Origin: Flavobacterium davisii
GTDB taxonomy: Bacteria > Bacteroidota > Bacteroidia > Flavobacteriales > Flavobacteriaceae
Length of the DNA: 64,000 nt
Direction of reading: 5' to 3'
Assembly (NCBI RefSeq): GCF_019565505.1
Contig: NZ_CP067378.1
Coordinates: 2,046,001 to 2,110,000 of the forward strand
The notes below the pieces were generated by a model. It worked only from the letters and a program-made list of their open reading frames with translations, ran no database searches and was not told the DNA's origin. Below, piece after piece: positions 53,252 to 62,586 of this stretch. A program made the translations under genes and the position numbers. Every line of letters begins with the position of its first letter. The stretch's first letter is position 1.

Positions 53252-54589
53252 TTATTTTACACTAGCTAATACTTCCTTTACCAAGGCATTTAAATCAATA
53301 TGACCATAACCTAGACGTACAATTACCATATCGTGAGAAGGTATAATAAATACGCGCTGTCCTTGAAATCCATCAGCATAATACATATTTTTGGGACAAT
53401 CAGGTAATATTCCAGACCTATTTAACCAAAACTGAGCACCATATTCTCCTTTAGAAGTAGGAGTAGGAGTAGCAACATAATTAGACCAACTAGGATCAAA
53501 TAATTGTTCTCCATTCCAATTGCCTTTGTGTAAATACAATAAACCAAATTTAGCCCAATCACGAGCATTGGCCCAAGCATAGGAAGACCCTATATAATAA
53601 CCTGCTAAATCAGTTTCAACCACCATCGAGTGCATTCCGATTTTATCAATCAAAGCAGTATACCAAAAGTCTAAGTACTCTTGATGTGTCTTAAATTGAT
53701 TGCGGATAATTCCTGAAAGTAAATTTGTAGTACCCGAAGAATAATTCCAGCTAGTATTCGGTTTGTTAACTAACGGTTTTTTTATTTGAGATTTTGTCAT
53801 ATCGCTTTCTTGGAAAAGCATTTTAGTAGCATCTGATATTTCATCATAATTTTCATCCCATTCTAAACCAGAATTCATTTGTAATAAATTGTGAATAGTG
53901 ATGTTTTTGCGTGCATCATTTTTCCATTCAGAAATAGGAGCTCGCTGATTAATATTTAATTTACCTTGTTTTTGAAGAATACCAAAAAATGTTCCAGTAA
54001 TACTTTTAGTCATAGACCACCCCAGTAATCTGGAATCTTTTGTAAAATTAGGAGCATATTTTTCGGCAATAATATGATCTTTATAAACTACAATTATAGC
54101 ACGAGAAGATCTTTTTCCTTTTTTATTTGGTTCAAATGCTTGAAAAATAGCTTTATTTAATCGGTTATAATCAATGTTTAGAAAATTAGGTTTTAAAGGT
54201 TCTCCATTGCCATAAGGAAAAGGAATTTTAGTATCAAGAATAAAATTCCTTTTAGGAACTAAATAAGGTTTTTTAGGATCGTAATCATCATTTACTAATA
54301 CACTACCTAAGCCCTCACGATATACTGCTTTTCGTTTCTTTAATCCATATACAGAAGCTTCCGCAAATTTTCCTTCATCACTGATTTCATTTTTAGCTAA
54401 ATCAATTAAATTAATATCATTGTCTGTTTTTTCAATAACAGAAAGAGAACGATTGTCTAAAAAATGAGCAGAAGCCACACTTTTTGCTGAAAATCCAGAA
54501 ATTAAATCAAGTTTCGGATAATTTTGAAATATCAAAACCCCAGTGGCTCCTATAAAAAGAAGGACAATAACCCCAAATATCTTTTTCAT
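53252..54589 (-). CDS. Serine hydrolase, class C beta-lactamase-like
   Basis: 445 residues with an N-terminal membrane anchor or signal (MKKIFGVIVLLFIGATGVLIFQ). The SxxK motif is in GWSMTKSITGTFFGIL near 195, the Tyr motif in WNYSSGTTNLLSGII near 285, and a late GFQGQRVFIIPSHDMVIVRLG takes the place of the usual HxG. This is the AmpC-like/penicillin-binding fold used by esterases, peptidases and lactamases; no evidence that it hydrolyses beta-lactams. Intact and monocistronic. Confidence 0.82.
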   Translation of the reverse strand: MKKIFGVIVLLFIGATGVLIFQNYPKLDLISGFSAKSVASAHFLDNRSLSVIEKTDNDINLIDLAKNEISDEGKFAEASVYGLKKRKAVYREGLGSVLVNDDYDPKKPYLVPKRNFILDTKIPFPYGNGEPLKPNFLNIDYNRLNKAIFQAFEPNKKGKRSSRAIIVVYKDHIIAEKYAPNFTKDSRLLGWSMTKSITGTFFGILQKQGKLNINQRAPISEWKNDARKNITIHNLLQMNSGLEWDENYDEISDATKMLFQESDMTKSQIKKPLVNKPNTSWNYSSGTTNLLSGIIRNQFKTHQEYLDFWYTALIDKIGMHSMVVETDLAGYYIGSSYAWANARDWAKFGLLYLHKGNWNGEQLFDPSWSNYVATPTPTSKGEYGAQFWLNRSGILPDCPKNMYYADGFQGQRVFIIPSHDMVIVRLGYGHIDLNALVKEVLASVK

Positions 54590-54911
54590 TTTATATAAAT
54601 TTTAAATTAAGGAAGATACAATACACATTTTATCTCTTTTGATAGAGTTGTTTTTTACAATAGGTATTTCTTAAAAAACATTTACTAAGTGCAAGATAAA
54701 GTTTTTTAAAATTATAAAAAATATCTCCATTATCTTTTATATTTGATAAAGAAAGTGATTTACAGTTTTTCAGTTGACTCCAAAAAGATTTTTCTATGCT
54801 CATATTTTACTTTTGTAGTCCTGCTATGCCATGTAAAAAAATAAAATCTGGAACAAAATCTCAATTTTTCGCTTCAATCAAAAAAGTTAAGCCACTCCAA
54901 AATAAATTTTT
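54590..54911. other. Divergent intergenic region
   Basis: Contains no supported gene or clear hairpin. A TATATTTG at about 54738 fits the -7 promoter consensus for the plus-strand membrane protein pair but lies 165 bases from its start. Otherwise AT-rich. Confidence 0.3.
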
Positions 54912-55895
54912 ATGACTACAATCTTTGATTTACTTTTTACGAAGAAATTTATTAAAGAAGCGCAATATAAGGCAATAAAAGAATATTCTAAATTAGTTGT
55001 CTTCTCTATTAGAAACGAGTTGTTGTTTTTAATCTATTTGTCTATTTTGTTTTTTACAAGTGGAATAGGAATCATTATTTATAAAAATATAGATACCATA
55101 GGACATATCCTTTTATTGCTATTGTTAGGTATTATTACAACTATTAGCTGCTATTTTAGTTATACAAAATCAAAAGGATTTTCAAAAGAAGAAGTTTTTT
55201 ATGAAAATCCTTTATATGATTATTTAGTACTTTTTACAACCATTTTAATTTGTACCTTGATAAGCTATTTTCAGTATAATTTTCATATAAAAGAGAATGA
55301 TTATAGCATAACAACCTTAATTTGCGGGATAATATCCTTAGGAATAGCCTATTATTTTGATAATAAGAAAGCCCTTATAATAAGTATTACTGCATTAGGA
55401 AGTTTTGTAGGTTTAACTTTAAAAATTCAAAACATATTAGAATACAATTTTTTAAATGATAAACATTTACTTCTTTCAGGATTAGTATTTGGAACCCTTT
55501 TAATAATCTGGCAATATTATTCAGAAAAAAACAAATTAAAGCTTCATTTCAGTTTAGTTATACTAACATTTGCGTTGCATTTACTCTTTTTGACTTGCTT
55601 AATAGGAATAGTACAAGAAAAAAATTGGATCTTATATAGCCTCATTCTAGGGCTTGTTACGTACTATTTTTATATAAAAAGTTTACAGTATATCACAATT
55701 TCAGGCTATATATTTACTCTGTTTTATAGTTATATAGGACTTAATATAATATTTTTCAAAGTAATATATGAATATGATTTACATATAATTACAGAATTTC
55801 TAACTTCAGTAATGCCATTTTATGTAGTGGGCTCAATAATCTTTTTTATTAAACAAATTCGAGATTTTAAAAAGAAAATATATGCTAGCCAGTAA
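54912..55895 (+). CDS. DUF2157-like multi-spanning membrane protein
   Basis: 327 residues with a short cytoplasmic N-terminus (TTIFDLLFTKKFIKEAQYKAI) and about ten hydrophobic segments. It resembles DUF2157-type integral membrane proteins. Its end overlaps the next gene by 14 bases, so the pair is translationally coupled. Intact. Function unknown. Confidence 0.6.
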   Translation: MTTIFDLLFTKKFIKEAQYKAIKEYSKLVVFSIRNELLFLIYLSILFFTSGIGIIIYKNIDTIGHILLLLLLGIITTISCYFSYTKSKGFSKEEVFYENPLYDYLVLFTTILICTLISYFQYNFHIKENDYSITTLICGIISLGIAYYFDNKKALIISITALGSFVGLTLKIQNILEYNFLNDKHLLLSGLVFGTLLIIWQYYSEKNKLKLHFSLVILTFALHLLFLTCLIGIVQEKNWILYSLILGLVTYYFYIKSLQYITISGYIFTLFYSYIGLNIIFFKVIYEYDLHIITEFLTSVMPFYVVGSIIFFIKQIRDFKKKIYASQ

Positions 55896-57042
55896 TTTTA
55901 ATACAATTCAAAATCATTTTCTTTTAGAAGAAACACAAAAATTGATTAAACTAGAAATTATAGATCAAAATCAATATGAAAAAATAAAAAAAGAAATAAT
56001 TACAACTAAAACCAACTCTAATATTTTAGTTAGAATCGGATTTTTCTTATTAGGAAATTTTTTAATATCGATCATATTAAGTACCTATACTTTATTTTTA
56101 TATTTTGGAGATAACTTTAAAATATACGGTTCTTATTTATTTATTTTAGGAATTTTAGGTGTTTTTATCTCAGAAATTTTACGTAATAAAAAATATTTTT
56201 CTTACGGTTTAGATGATTCGTTTATATTATCCATCCCTCTTTTTTTTGGGACTTCTATAGCCCTATTTACTGAAAGCATAAATCTTGTTTTTATAACCAT
56301 TATTTTAACCTCACTTATATCAACCATTCGTTATGTACATACTCCCTCTGTTTTTATTTCTTTAATAAGCTTTACCAGTTATATGGGTTATTTAGTCATT
56401 GAAAAGAAAATAATACCTTTCTTTTTATTTCCCATATTATTTTTTATACTGGCATTAGTAATTTACCTTTTACTATTCAAAATAGAACAGCATATAAAAT
56501 ATTTTATCTATAAAAATGTAATTTTTACAGCAAAAATATTTAGTGTGTTATTAGCATACGCATCACTCAACTATTTTTTAGTCAAAGAATTATCTAATAT
56601 TTTAGTCAAAAACAAACTTTCTAATACCGAAGAAATGCCTTTGGCGACATTGTTTTATATTGCAACCTTTTTTATTCCCATTTTTTATATTTTTTATGGA
56701 TTAAAAATAAGAGACAGAATTTTTTTTTGTATAGGGTTGCTAAGTTTAGGATTAAGTTTTGAAACAATTCGATATTATTATTTCTTACCAACAGAATACG
56801 TATTATTACTTACTGGAATAATCTTATTTATAATAGTTTATTTTTCGATTCAGAAAATTAAAAACAATACGAAGGGAATAACTTTCAAAGAAGATAAAAG
56901 CCTAAATCCTATGACTTTTGATTTAATAAAAGCGATTTTAATTAATACCCATGTTAATGCAAGTACAGCCATAATACAAAAATCACCTATTGAATTTGGA
57001 GGAGGGGATTTTAGCGGAGGAGGGAGCGGTGAAAGTTTTTGA
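55882..57042 (+). CDS. DUF4401-like membrane protein with glycine-rich tail
   Basis: 386 residues: a soluble N-terminal helix pair (LLEETQKLIKLEIIDQNQYEKIKKEI), about ten membrane segments, and the C-terminal motif FGGGDFSGGGSGESF. The glycine-rich GGGDFSGGGSG end is seen on several bacterial membrane proteins (for example TPM/DUF2207-type); its role is unclear. Overlaps the preceding membrane protein gene. Intact. Confidence 0.55.
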   Translation: MLASNFNTIQNHFLLEETQKLIKLEIIDQNQYEKIKKEIITTKTNSNILVRIGFFLLGNFLISIILSTYTLFLYFGDNFKIYGSYLFILGILGVFISEILRNKKYFSYGLDDSFILSIPLFFGTSIALFTESINLVFITIILTSLISTIRYVHTPSVFISLISFTSYMGYLVIEKKIIPFFLFPILFFILALVIYLLLFKIEQHIKYFIYKNVIFTAKIFSVLLAYASLNYFLVKELSNILVKNKLSNTEEMPLATLFYIATFFIPIFYIFYGLKIRDRIFFCIGLLSLGLSFETIRYYYFLPTEYVLLLTGIILFIIVYFSIQKIKNNTKGITFKEDKSLNPMTFDLIKAILINTHVNASTAIIQKSPIEFGGGDFSGGGSGESF

Positions 57043-57073
57043 AAACTTTAATAAAAAATCCTAACTAATTAAC

Positions 57074-57081
57074 TAATTTTG
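57074..57081 (+). promoter_or_regulatory. -7 promoter box before sufS
   Basis: TAATTTTG matches TANNTTTG, 23 bases before the sufS start. Confidence 0.4.
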
Positions 57082-57104
57082 CATTTAGAATTTTTCTAAA
57101 TAAT

Positions 57105-58320
57105 ATGTTTGATATCCAAAAAGTTAGAGAAGATTTTCCTATTTTAAACCAAAAAGTAAATGGAAAATCCTTAATATATTTCGACAACGGAGCTACCGCT
57201 CAAAAACCAAGGGTAGTCATAGATGCTATTTCTAAGTACTACAATGAAATCAATGCAAATATTCATCGTGGTGTACACACATTGAGCCAATTAGCAACAG
57301 ATGCCTACGAAGAATCTCGAAACAAAATACAATTACATATTAATGCAAAACATAATTATGAGGTTATTTTTACATCAGGAACTACACAAGGAATTAACTT
57401 AGTAGCAAATGGTTTTACAACATTGTTAAGTACAGGGGATGAAATAATGGTTTCGGCATTAGAACACCATAGTAATATTGTGCCTTGGCAAATGTTGTGT
57501 GAACGTACTGGTGCTAAATTAGTTGTTATCCCAATGAATGAAAAAGGAGAGTTAATCCTTTCGGAATTTGATAAATTACTTTCTGATCAAACAAAAATTG
57601 TTTCACTCAATCATATTTCAAATGCACTAGGAACAATAAATCCTATTGAATACATTATAAAAAAAGCACATCAAGTAGGGGCAGCCGTTTTAATTGATGG
57701 AGCACAAGCCACTCCACATCTAAAACCAGATGTTCAAGCTTTAGATTGTGATTTTTATGTGTTTTCAGGACATAAAATTTGTGGCCCAACAGGGGTTGGT
57801 ATATTATATGGCAAAGAAGAATGGTTAAACAAATTACCTCCTTATATGGGAGGAGGTGAAATGATAAAAGAAGTAACGTTTGAAAAAACTACTTATGCAG
57901 GATTACCACATAAATTTGAAGCAGGTACGCCTAACATAGCCGATGGAATTGTTTTAGGTACAGCTATTGATTATTTAAACAAAATAGGTTTTGAAAATAT
58001 TCAAAAACAAGAAAAAGAGCTGCTATCCTATGCTACTGAAAAATTATTAGAAATAGAAGGATTAAAAATATTTGGTACCTCAGAAAATAAAACCTCAGTT
58101 ATTTCCTTTAATATCCAAGGCATTCATCCATACGATATTGGCACAATTATAGATAAGTTAGGTATAGCTGTTCGTACAGGTCATCATTGCACACAACCAA
58201 TCATGAATTTCTTTCAAATTCCGAGGCACGGTAAGAGCAAGTTTTTCCTTTTATAATACAAAAGAAGAAATAGATACCTTTATAGAAGCTGTTAAAAAAG
58301 CAAAAATTATGTTATCTTAA
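57105..58320 (+). CDS. sufS: Cysteine desulfurase SufS (one frameshift)
   Basis: Mobilises sulfur from cysteine for Fe-S cluster assembly. PLP-Lys is in FSGHKICGPTGVGILYG near 226 and the active-site Cys in VRTGHHCTQPIM near 365, both intact. The frame is lost at 58221-58226, CCGAGG, within a Pro-Gly codon pair; removing the A restores QIPGTVRASFSFYNTKEEID and a 404-residue enzyme. Followed by a small lipoprotein, sufE and sufT in the same direction. Confidence 0.93.
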
Positions 58321-58333
58321 AAAAATCATACAG

Positions 58334-58859
58334 ATGAAAAAAATAGCACTCACTTTATTTTCGGTTTTCGTTTTATTAGTTTCTTGTAAATGCAAAAAAA
58401 ACAACCTTAGCCCAAACAGAATCAACTCTTGTAAAAAATGAAAAACAGAAAGAGATGGAATCAAAATCAGCTGAAGACCTAATAAAAGAGAAACAAGATA
58501 ACGGAACACTCGTTGAATATACAGCCAATACAAGGGGCTATTATTTAAGAATTAAACTAACTCAAAACGCTTTGGCTTATACCGAAAATCGTGATACAGA
58601 TAGTTTTAAACCAATAAAATTAACATCTAACCAAATAGACGAATTACAAACGTTACTAAAACAAATTGATTTAGCAACATTAGAAAAATTAAAAGCACCT
58701 ACAGAATTACGCCACCATGATGGAGCAGCACATGCAGATATGAAGATAACAAAAAATGGTCAAGAATACCAATCAACAGGGTTTGATCACGGATATCCAC
58801 CTGTAGAAATTGAAAAATTTGTATCCAAATTACTTTCTTATAAAAAGAACAATAATTAA
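58334..58859 (+). CDS. Small lipoprotein in the suf cluster (one frameshift)
   Basis: MKKIALTLFSVFVLLVSC is a lipoprotein signal. One A too many in the A8 run near 58400 breaks the frame; corrected, the protein of about 174 residues continues KTTLAQTESTLVKNEKQKEMESKSAEDL and holds IKLTSNQIDELQTLLKQIDL and a C-terminal HHDGAAHADMKITKNGQEYQS. No known domain recognised. Starts 13 bases after sufS, probably co-transcribed. Function unknown. Confidence 0.65.
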
Positions 58860-58880
58860 CAGAAATAAATTCTATTAAGA

Positions 58881-59300
58881 ATGACTATAGAAGAAATTCA
58901 AAATGAAATTGTAGATGAGTTTTCAATGTTTGATGATTGGATGCAACGCTACGAATATATAATCGAATTAGGAAAATCATTACCTCTAATTGAAGAGCAG
59001 TACAAAACAGAGGAAAACGTCATAAAAGGCTGTCAATCTAAAGTTTGGGTATATGCTGAAGAAAAAGAAGGAAATATTGTTTTTACAGCTGATAGTGACG
59101 CTATTCTAACAAAAGGAATTATTGGGATATTAATTAGAACATTTTCTAATCAATCCGCACAAGCTATTTTAGATGCCAAAACAGATTTTATAGATGAAAT
59201 AGGACTAAAGGAACATTTATCTCCTACAAGAGCTAATGGATTAGTATCTATGATTAAACAAATAAAAATGTACGCCTTAGCATTTTTGAGTAAAAAATAG
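58881..59300 (+). CDS. sufE: Sulfur acceptor protein SufE
   Basis: 139 residues; accepts persulfide sulfur from SufS through the Cys in VIKGCQSKVWVYAE near 50. Shares the family pattern (DWMQRYEYIIELGKSLP, LSPTRANGLVSMI). It works directly with sufS two genes upstream. Intact. Confidence 0.93.
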   Translation: MTIEEIQNEIVDEFSMFDDWMQRYEYIIELGKSLPLIEEQYKTEENVIKGCQSKVWVYAEEKEGNIVFTADSDAILTKGIIGILIRTFSNQSAQAILDAKTDFIDEIGLKEHLSPTRANGLVSMIKQIKMYALAFLSKK

Positions 59301-59449
59301 TTTTTTAAAAACACATAAATCTTTAATAAATATCAAAAAGATTTAGTTTAGAAAAAAGAGTATTTATAAAATTATAAAAAAGGTAAACCTAGATTATCAA
59401 AAAAATGTTAATCACAAAAACTTAAATACCTTACAAGGTTCAAAAAAAT

Positions 59450-59773
59450 ATGGAAGAATTCAACGACAACATTAATTTAGGAGAAGAAGTAGTAAAAGTT
59501 TTAAAACGAATTTATGATCCTGAAATTCCAGTAGATATTTATGAATTAGGTTTAATCTATGATGTTTTTGTAAATGAGGACATGGATGTAAAAATTCTAA
59601 TGACACTAACATCTCCAAACTGCCCCGTAGCAGAAACACTTCCTAATGAAGTAAAAGAAAAAATTGAAAAATTAGAAGCCGTTAAATCATGCGAAGTAGA
59701 AATAACGTTTGATCCACCTTGGAGCAAAGATTTAATGAGTGAAGAAGCAAAATTAGAATTAGGAATGCTTTAA
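59450..59773 (+). CDS. sufT: SufT/MIP18 (DUF59) Fe-S maturation factor
   Basis: 107 residues with the DUF59 pattern KRIYDPEIPVDIYELGLIYDV and LMTLTSPNCPVAETLP (conserved Cys). SufT-type proteins assist maturation of particular Fe-S proteins. Follows sufE after 150 bases. Intact. Confidence 0.88.
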   Translation: MEEFNDNINLGEEVVKVLKRIYDPEIPVDIYELGLIYDVFVNEDMDVKILMTLTSPNCPVAETLPNEVKEKIEKLEAVKSCEVEITFDPPWSKDLMSEEAKLELGML

Positions 59774-59843
59774 TTAAGAATTTCATTTTCAGTTCAAAAT
59801 AAACCGTTTTATTAAGATTGAAAACGAATATTTTAACCTAAAT

Positions 59844-60350
59844 ATGGAAGAAATATTAAACAAAGTAGCAAATAGTTCCTTAGAAATATTTGATCTTGAG
59901 GATTATTATCCAACAGGAATAAGAACAGCCATTGATATCAGTCAATGGTTAACAGAAGGCTTTTTGTTAAGAGAAAAAGATTTTAGAGAAGCTTTAAAAA
60001 ATCATAATTGGTCAGAATATCAAGATCATTATTGTGCCATTTATTGTAGTTCAGATGCTATTTTGCCTACTTGGGCTCCTATATTAGTAGCTTCATATTT
60101 AGCTAAATACGCCAAAAAAACTATTTTAGGAAATAAAGAAGAAATTGATGTAAACTTATATATAGAAGAAATTCTACGAATTGATTTCAGTAAATATATT
60201 GATAAACCAGTAATTTTGAAAGGTTGTTCAAAAAAACCTGTTCCCAAAGAAGCATACATCATGGCAATTACACAATTGCAAAAAGTTGCAAAAAGTATAA
60301 TGTTTGGTGAAGCTTGCTCTGCGGTTCCAATTTTTAAGAGAACTAAATAA
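59844..60350 (+). CDS. DUF2480 family protein
   Basis: 168 residues, soluble: LEIFDLEDYYPTGIRTAIDISQWL, HYCAIYCSSDAILPTWAPILVASYL, GCSKKPVPKEAYIMAITQLQ. I recognise it as DUF2480, a family encoded beside suf genes in Bacteroidetes. Three or four conserved Cys could bind metal or a cluster, but this is inference. Intact. Confidence 0.75.
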   Translation: MEEILNKVANSSLEIFDLEDYYPTGIRTAIDISQWLTEGFLLREKDFREALKNHNWSEYQDHYCAIYCSSDAILPTWAPILVASYLAKYAKKTILGNKEEIDVNLYIEEILRIDFSKYIDKPVILKGCSKKPVPKEAYIMAITQLQKVAKSIMFGEACSAVPIFKRTK

Positions 60351-60361
60351 AAATTCACATT

Positions 60362-61252
60362 ATGAAAAAATCACTTTTATGTTTGACATTTTTACTTTGT
60401 CAAACTTTCTTCAATGCACAAACAACAGAGGGCGAATTAATAAAAAGAACTTCTGAAACTGAAAAAAAAGCGCAAGACACAACTAACGTAGGCTGGAAAA
60501 AAGGAGGTAATTTCAATTTCTTATTTAACCAATCAGCATTTAATGACAAATGGCTTGCGGGAGGTACCTCTAGTATTGCAGGTAATATAAACATTAATTA
60601 CGATTTTAATTATAAATCAAAAGATCTAATCTGGGATAATAAAGTTATAGTTGCTTACGGATTAACTAAAATAAAAGAGGCTAATATTCGAAAGTCAGAT
60701 GACCGATTACTCTATAATTCTGTATTAGGAAAAAGAGCAGAAGGCTATTGGTTTTATTCTGCTTTCTTAGATTTTAAAACACAAATGGATTCCGGTTTTG
60801 ATACCAACGGAAGTAGAATATCTCATTTTTTCTCTCCAGCTTATTTACAAATGGGACCTGGTATGATGTGGAAAAAACATGAAAATTTTAAATTTAATAT
60901 AGCTCCGGCAACGGCTCGTTTAGTAGTAGTACATTCTCATTTTACTGAAAATGGTAGTTCTTTCGGTGTTGAACAAGGAAAAACAACTCGTTTTGAATTT
61001 GGTGCTGGTTTACAAGGATATTATAAGTTTAAATTAATGGAAAATGTTACTTGGGAAAATATTTTAAACTTATATTCTAATTACTTAGATAAACCAAGAA
61101 ATATAGATATTGATTACCAAGCAAATTTAGCAATGAAGATTAATAAATATATATCTACAAACCTAGCCTTTCAAGCGATTTATGATGACAATGCAGTAGG
61201 AGCTTTTCAAATTAGACAAGTGTTTGGTTTAGGCTTTAACTATGGATTTTAA
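60362..61252 (+). CDS. DUF3078 outer-membrane-like protein
   Basis: 296 residues with signal peptide (MKKSLLCLTFLLCQTFFNAQ) and beta-strand periodicity: GWKKGGNFNFLFNQSAFNDKW, SPAYLQMGPGMMWKKHENFKF, ending FGLGFNYGF with terminal Phe, as in outer-membrane barrels. DUF3078 family as I recognise it. Starts 11 bases after the DUF2480 gene. Function unknown. Confidence 0.75.
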   Translation: MKKSLLCLTFLLCQTFFNAQTTEGELIKRTSETEKKAQDTTNVGWKKGGNFNFLFNQSAFNDKWLAGGTSSIAGNININYDFNYKSKDLIWDNKVIVAYGLTKIKEANIRKSDDRLLYNSVLGKRAEGYWFYSAFLDFKTQMDSGFDTNGSRISHFFSPAYLQMGPGMMWKKHENFKFNIAPATARLVVVHSHFTENGSSFGVEQGKTTRFEFGAGLQGYYKFKLMENVTWENILNLYSNYLDKPRNIDIDYQANLAMKINKYISTNLAFQAIYDDNAVGAFQIRQVFGLGFNYGF

Positions 61253-61284
61253 TAAAGCTTTTTAGTATAAAATATTCGTTTTTT

Positions 61285-61455
61285 AAAACTGTCCAAAAAG
61301 TAACCAACTAACGTTAAGTTTACTTCTTCAATAACCTAAAAACATAAGATAATTAATATAATCTGTTATTAGACCCTTTTACTTCCTGAATCTTTAATTT
61401 AATGGAGTAAAAATAGAAATGAAGTAAAAAACGAGTCGTCTTTCTGGACAGTTTT
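61285..61455. repeat. 171-bp element with 16-bp inverted ends
   Basis: AAAACTGTCCAAAAAG (61285-61300) is inverted, with one mismatch, at 61440-61455 (CTTTCTGGACAGTTTT). About 140 bases of AT-rich, non-coding sequence lie between. It looks like a small non-autonomous insertion; only one copy is in the window. Confidence 0.5.
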
Positions 61456-61618
61456 TTTAATCGCCATATATTTTCATAATACGTACTTATCAATTGAATT
61501 ATAGGCGACATCTAAAAATAACCTAGCTTTCCAGTTTTTCGAGGACAGTAGAAGTCTTAATTATAAAGGCTATGTAATTTGCCTATTCACTTCAGTTCAG
61601 ATCAAAAACATATTTCAT

Positions 61619-61818
61619 TTAACCCAGATTCCGTATTAGACTTCGTTGTGAAACAAAATTTTCAATAAATTTAAGTGCTCCTCAAAAAAAAGAAGAAGAA
61701 TTAAAAAACCATTTTGATGATTAAAATTTGAGTACGTGCTTGAATTAGAAGAAAAATAAAGAGGAATAGATTTACTCCGTTAATTATACCTTGAGTCTAA
61801 TGCGAAATTGGGGGTTAA
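61619..61818. repeat. Dispersed TTAACCCAGATT-end element, copy D (about 200 bp)
   Basis: TTAACCCAGATTCCGTATTA at the left and GCGAAATTGGGGGTTAA at the right are inverted ends. Inside are TTCGTTGTGAAACAAAATTT and GAGTACGTGCTTGAATTAGA, shared with the other copies. With the preceding inverted-repeat element it fills most of the gene-free gap 61253-61923. Confidence 0.8.
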
Positions 61819-61893
61819 ATATTTAAAATATGTTTTCAAAAATCAAATTGTCAAAGAATAAAAATAAAGGGCAATAAAAAGAGGCGTTTTTTC

Positions 61894-61901
61894 TATTTTT
61901 G
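61894..61901 (+). promoter_or_regulatory. -7 promoter box before bioD
   Basis: TATTTTTG, 22 bases before the bioD start and identical to the boxes before lspA and acpP. Confidence 0.45.
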
Positions 61902-61923
61902 TAAGAAATTAGATTCTTATAAA

Positions 61924-62541
61924 ATGAAAATTTTTGTCACAGGAATAGGAACAGATGTAGGAAAAACAGTTGCATCAGCTATTATTACACAAGCTTTAAA
62001 AGCGGATTACTGGAAACCCATTCAAGCAGGTGATTTAGATAATTCCGACAGCCATAAAATAAAGGCAAGAGTAGCAAATACCAATCTAGAAATTCACCCC
62101 AATGCTTACGCGTTAAATACGCCAGCAAGTCCACATCTTGCAGCAACAATTGATAATATTACCATAGATTTAAAAAAAATTATAGAACCTACCACAAACA
62201 ATCATTTAGTAATTGAAGGGGCAGGTGGGGTTTTAGTACCATTAAATGAAACGGATTGTGTTATAGATTTGATTCAACCAGATTATAAAGTAGTGGTCGT
62301 TTCTAGACATTATTTAGGAAGTATTAATCATACTTTAATGACTTTAGAGTTACTTAAAAATAGAAATATAAAAGTTGCAGGAATTATCTTTTCAGGTGAT
62401 CAAAATCCTTCAACAGAAACAATTATACTAGATAAAACAGGAATACAAATGATCGGGCGCATAGATAATGAACCTTATTTTGATGAAAATGTAATTTCGT
62501 ACTATGCAGATAAATTTAGAGAAAATTTGTTGAAAATTTAA
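61924..62541 (+). CDS. bioD: Dethiobiotin synthetase
   Basis: Closes the ureido ring of dethiobiotin in biotin synthesis using ATP and CO2. 205 residues; P-loop VTGIGTDVGKTVASAI at 5-20, the WKPIQAG substrate motif at 31-37 and VIEGAGGVLVPL near 100. Followed by bioA after 45 bases. Intact. Confidence 0.94.
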   Translation: MKIFVTGIGTDVGKTVASAIITQALKADYWKPIQAGDLDNSDSHKIKARVANTNLEIHPNAYALNTPASPHLAATIDNITIDLKKIIEPTTNNHLVIEGAGGVLVPLNETDCVIDLIQPDYKVVVVSRHYLGSINHTLMTLELLKNRNIKVAGIIFSGDQNPSTETIILDKTGIQMIGRIDNEPYFDENVISYYADKFRENLLKI

Positions 62542-62586
62542 GTCTTCCAACATATCACGTTTTACCTCGTTAAACAAAACTATTTT

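Noticed and set aside
53252..54589. Antibiotic-resistance beta-lactamase
   Set aside because: Only the general serine-hydrolase fold motifs are visible; this fold covers many esterases and peptidases, and no specific class C lactamase features beyond SxxK and the Tyr region were seen.
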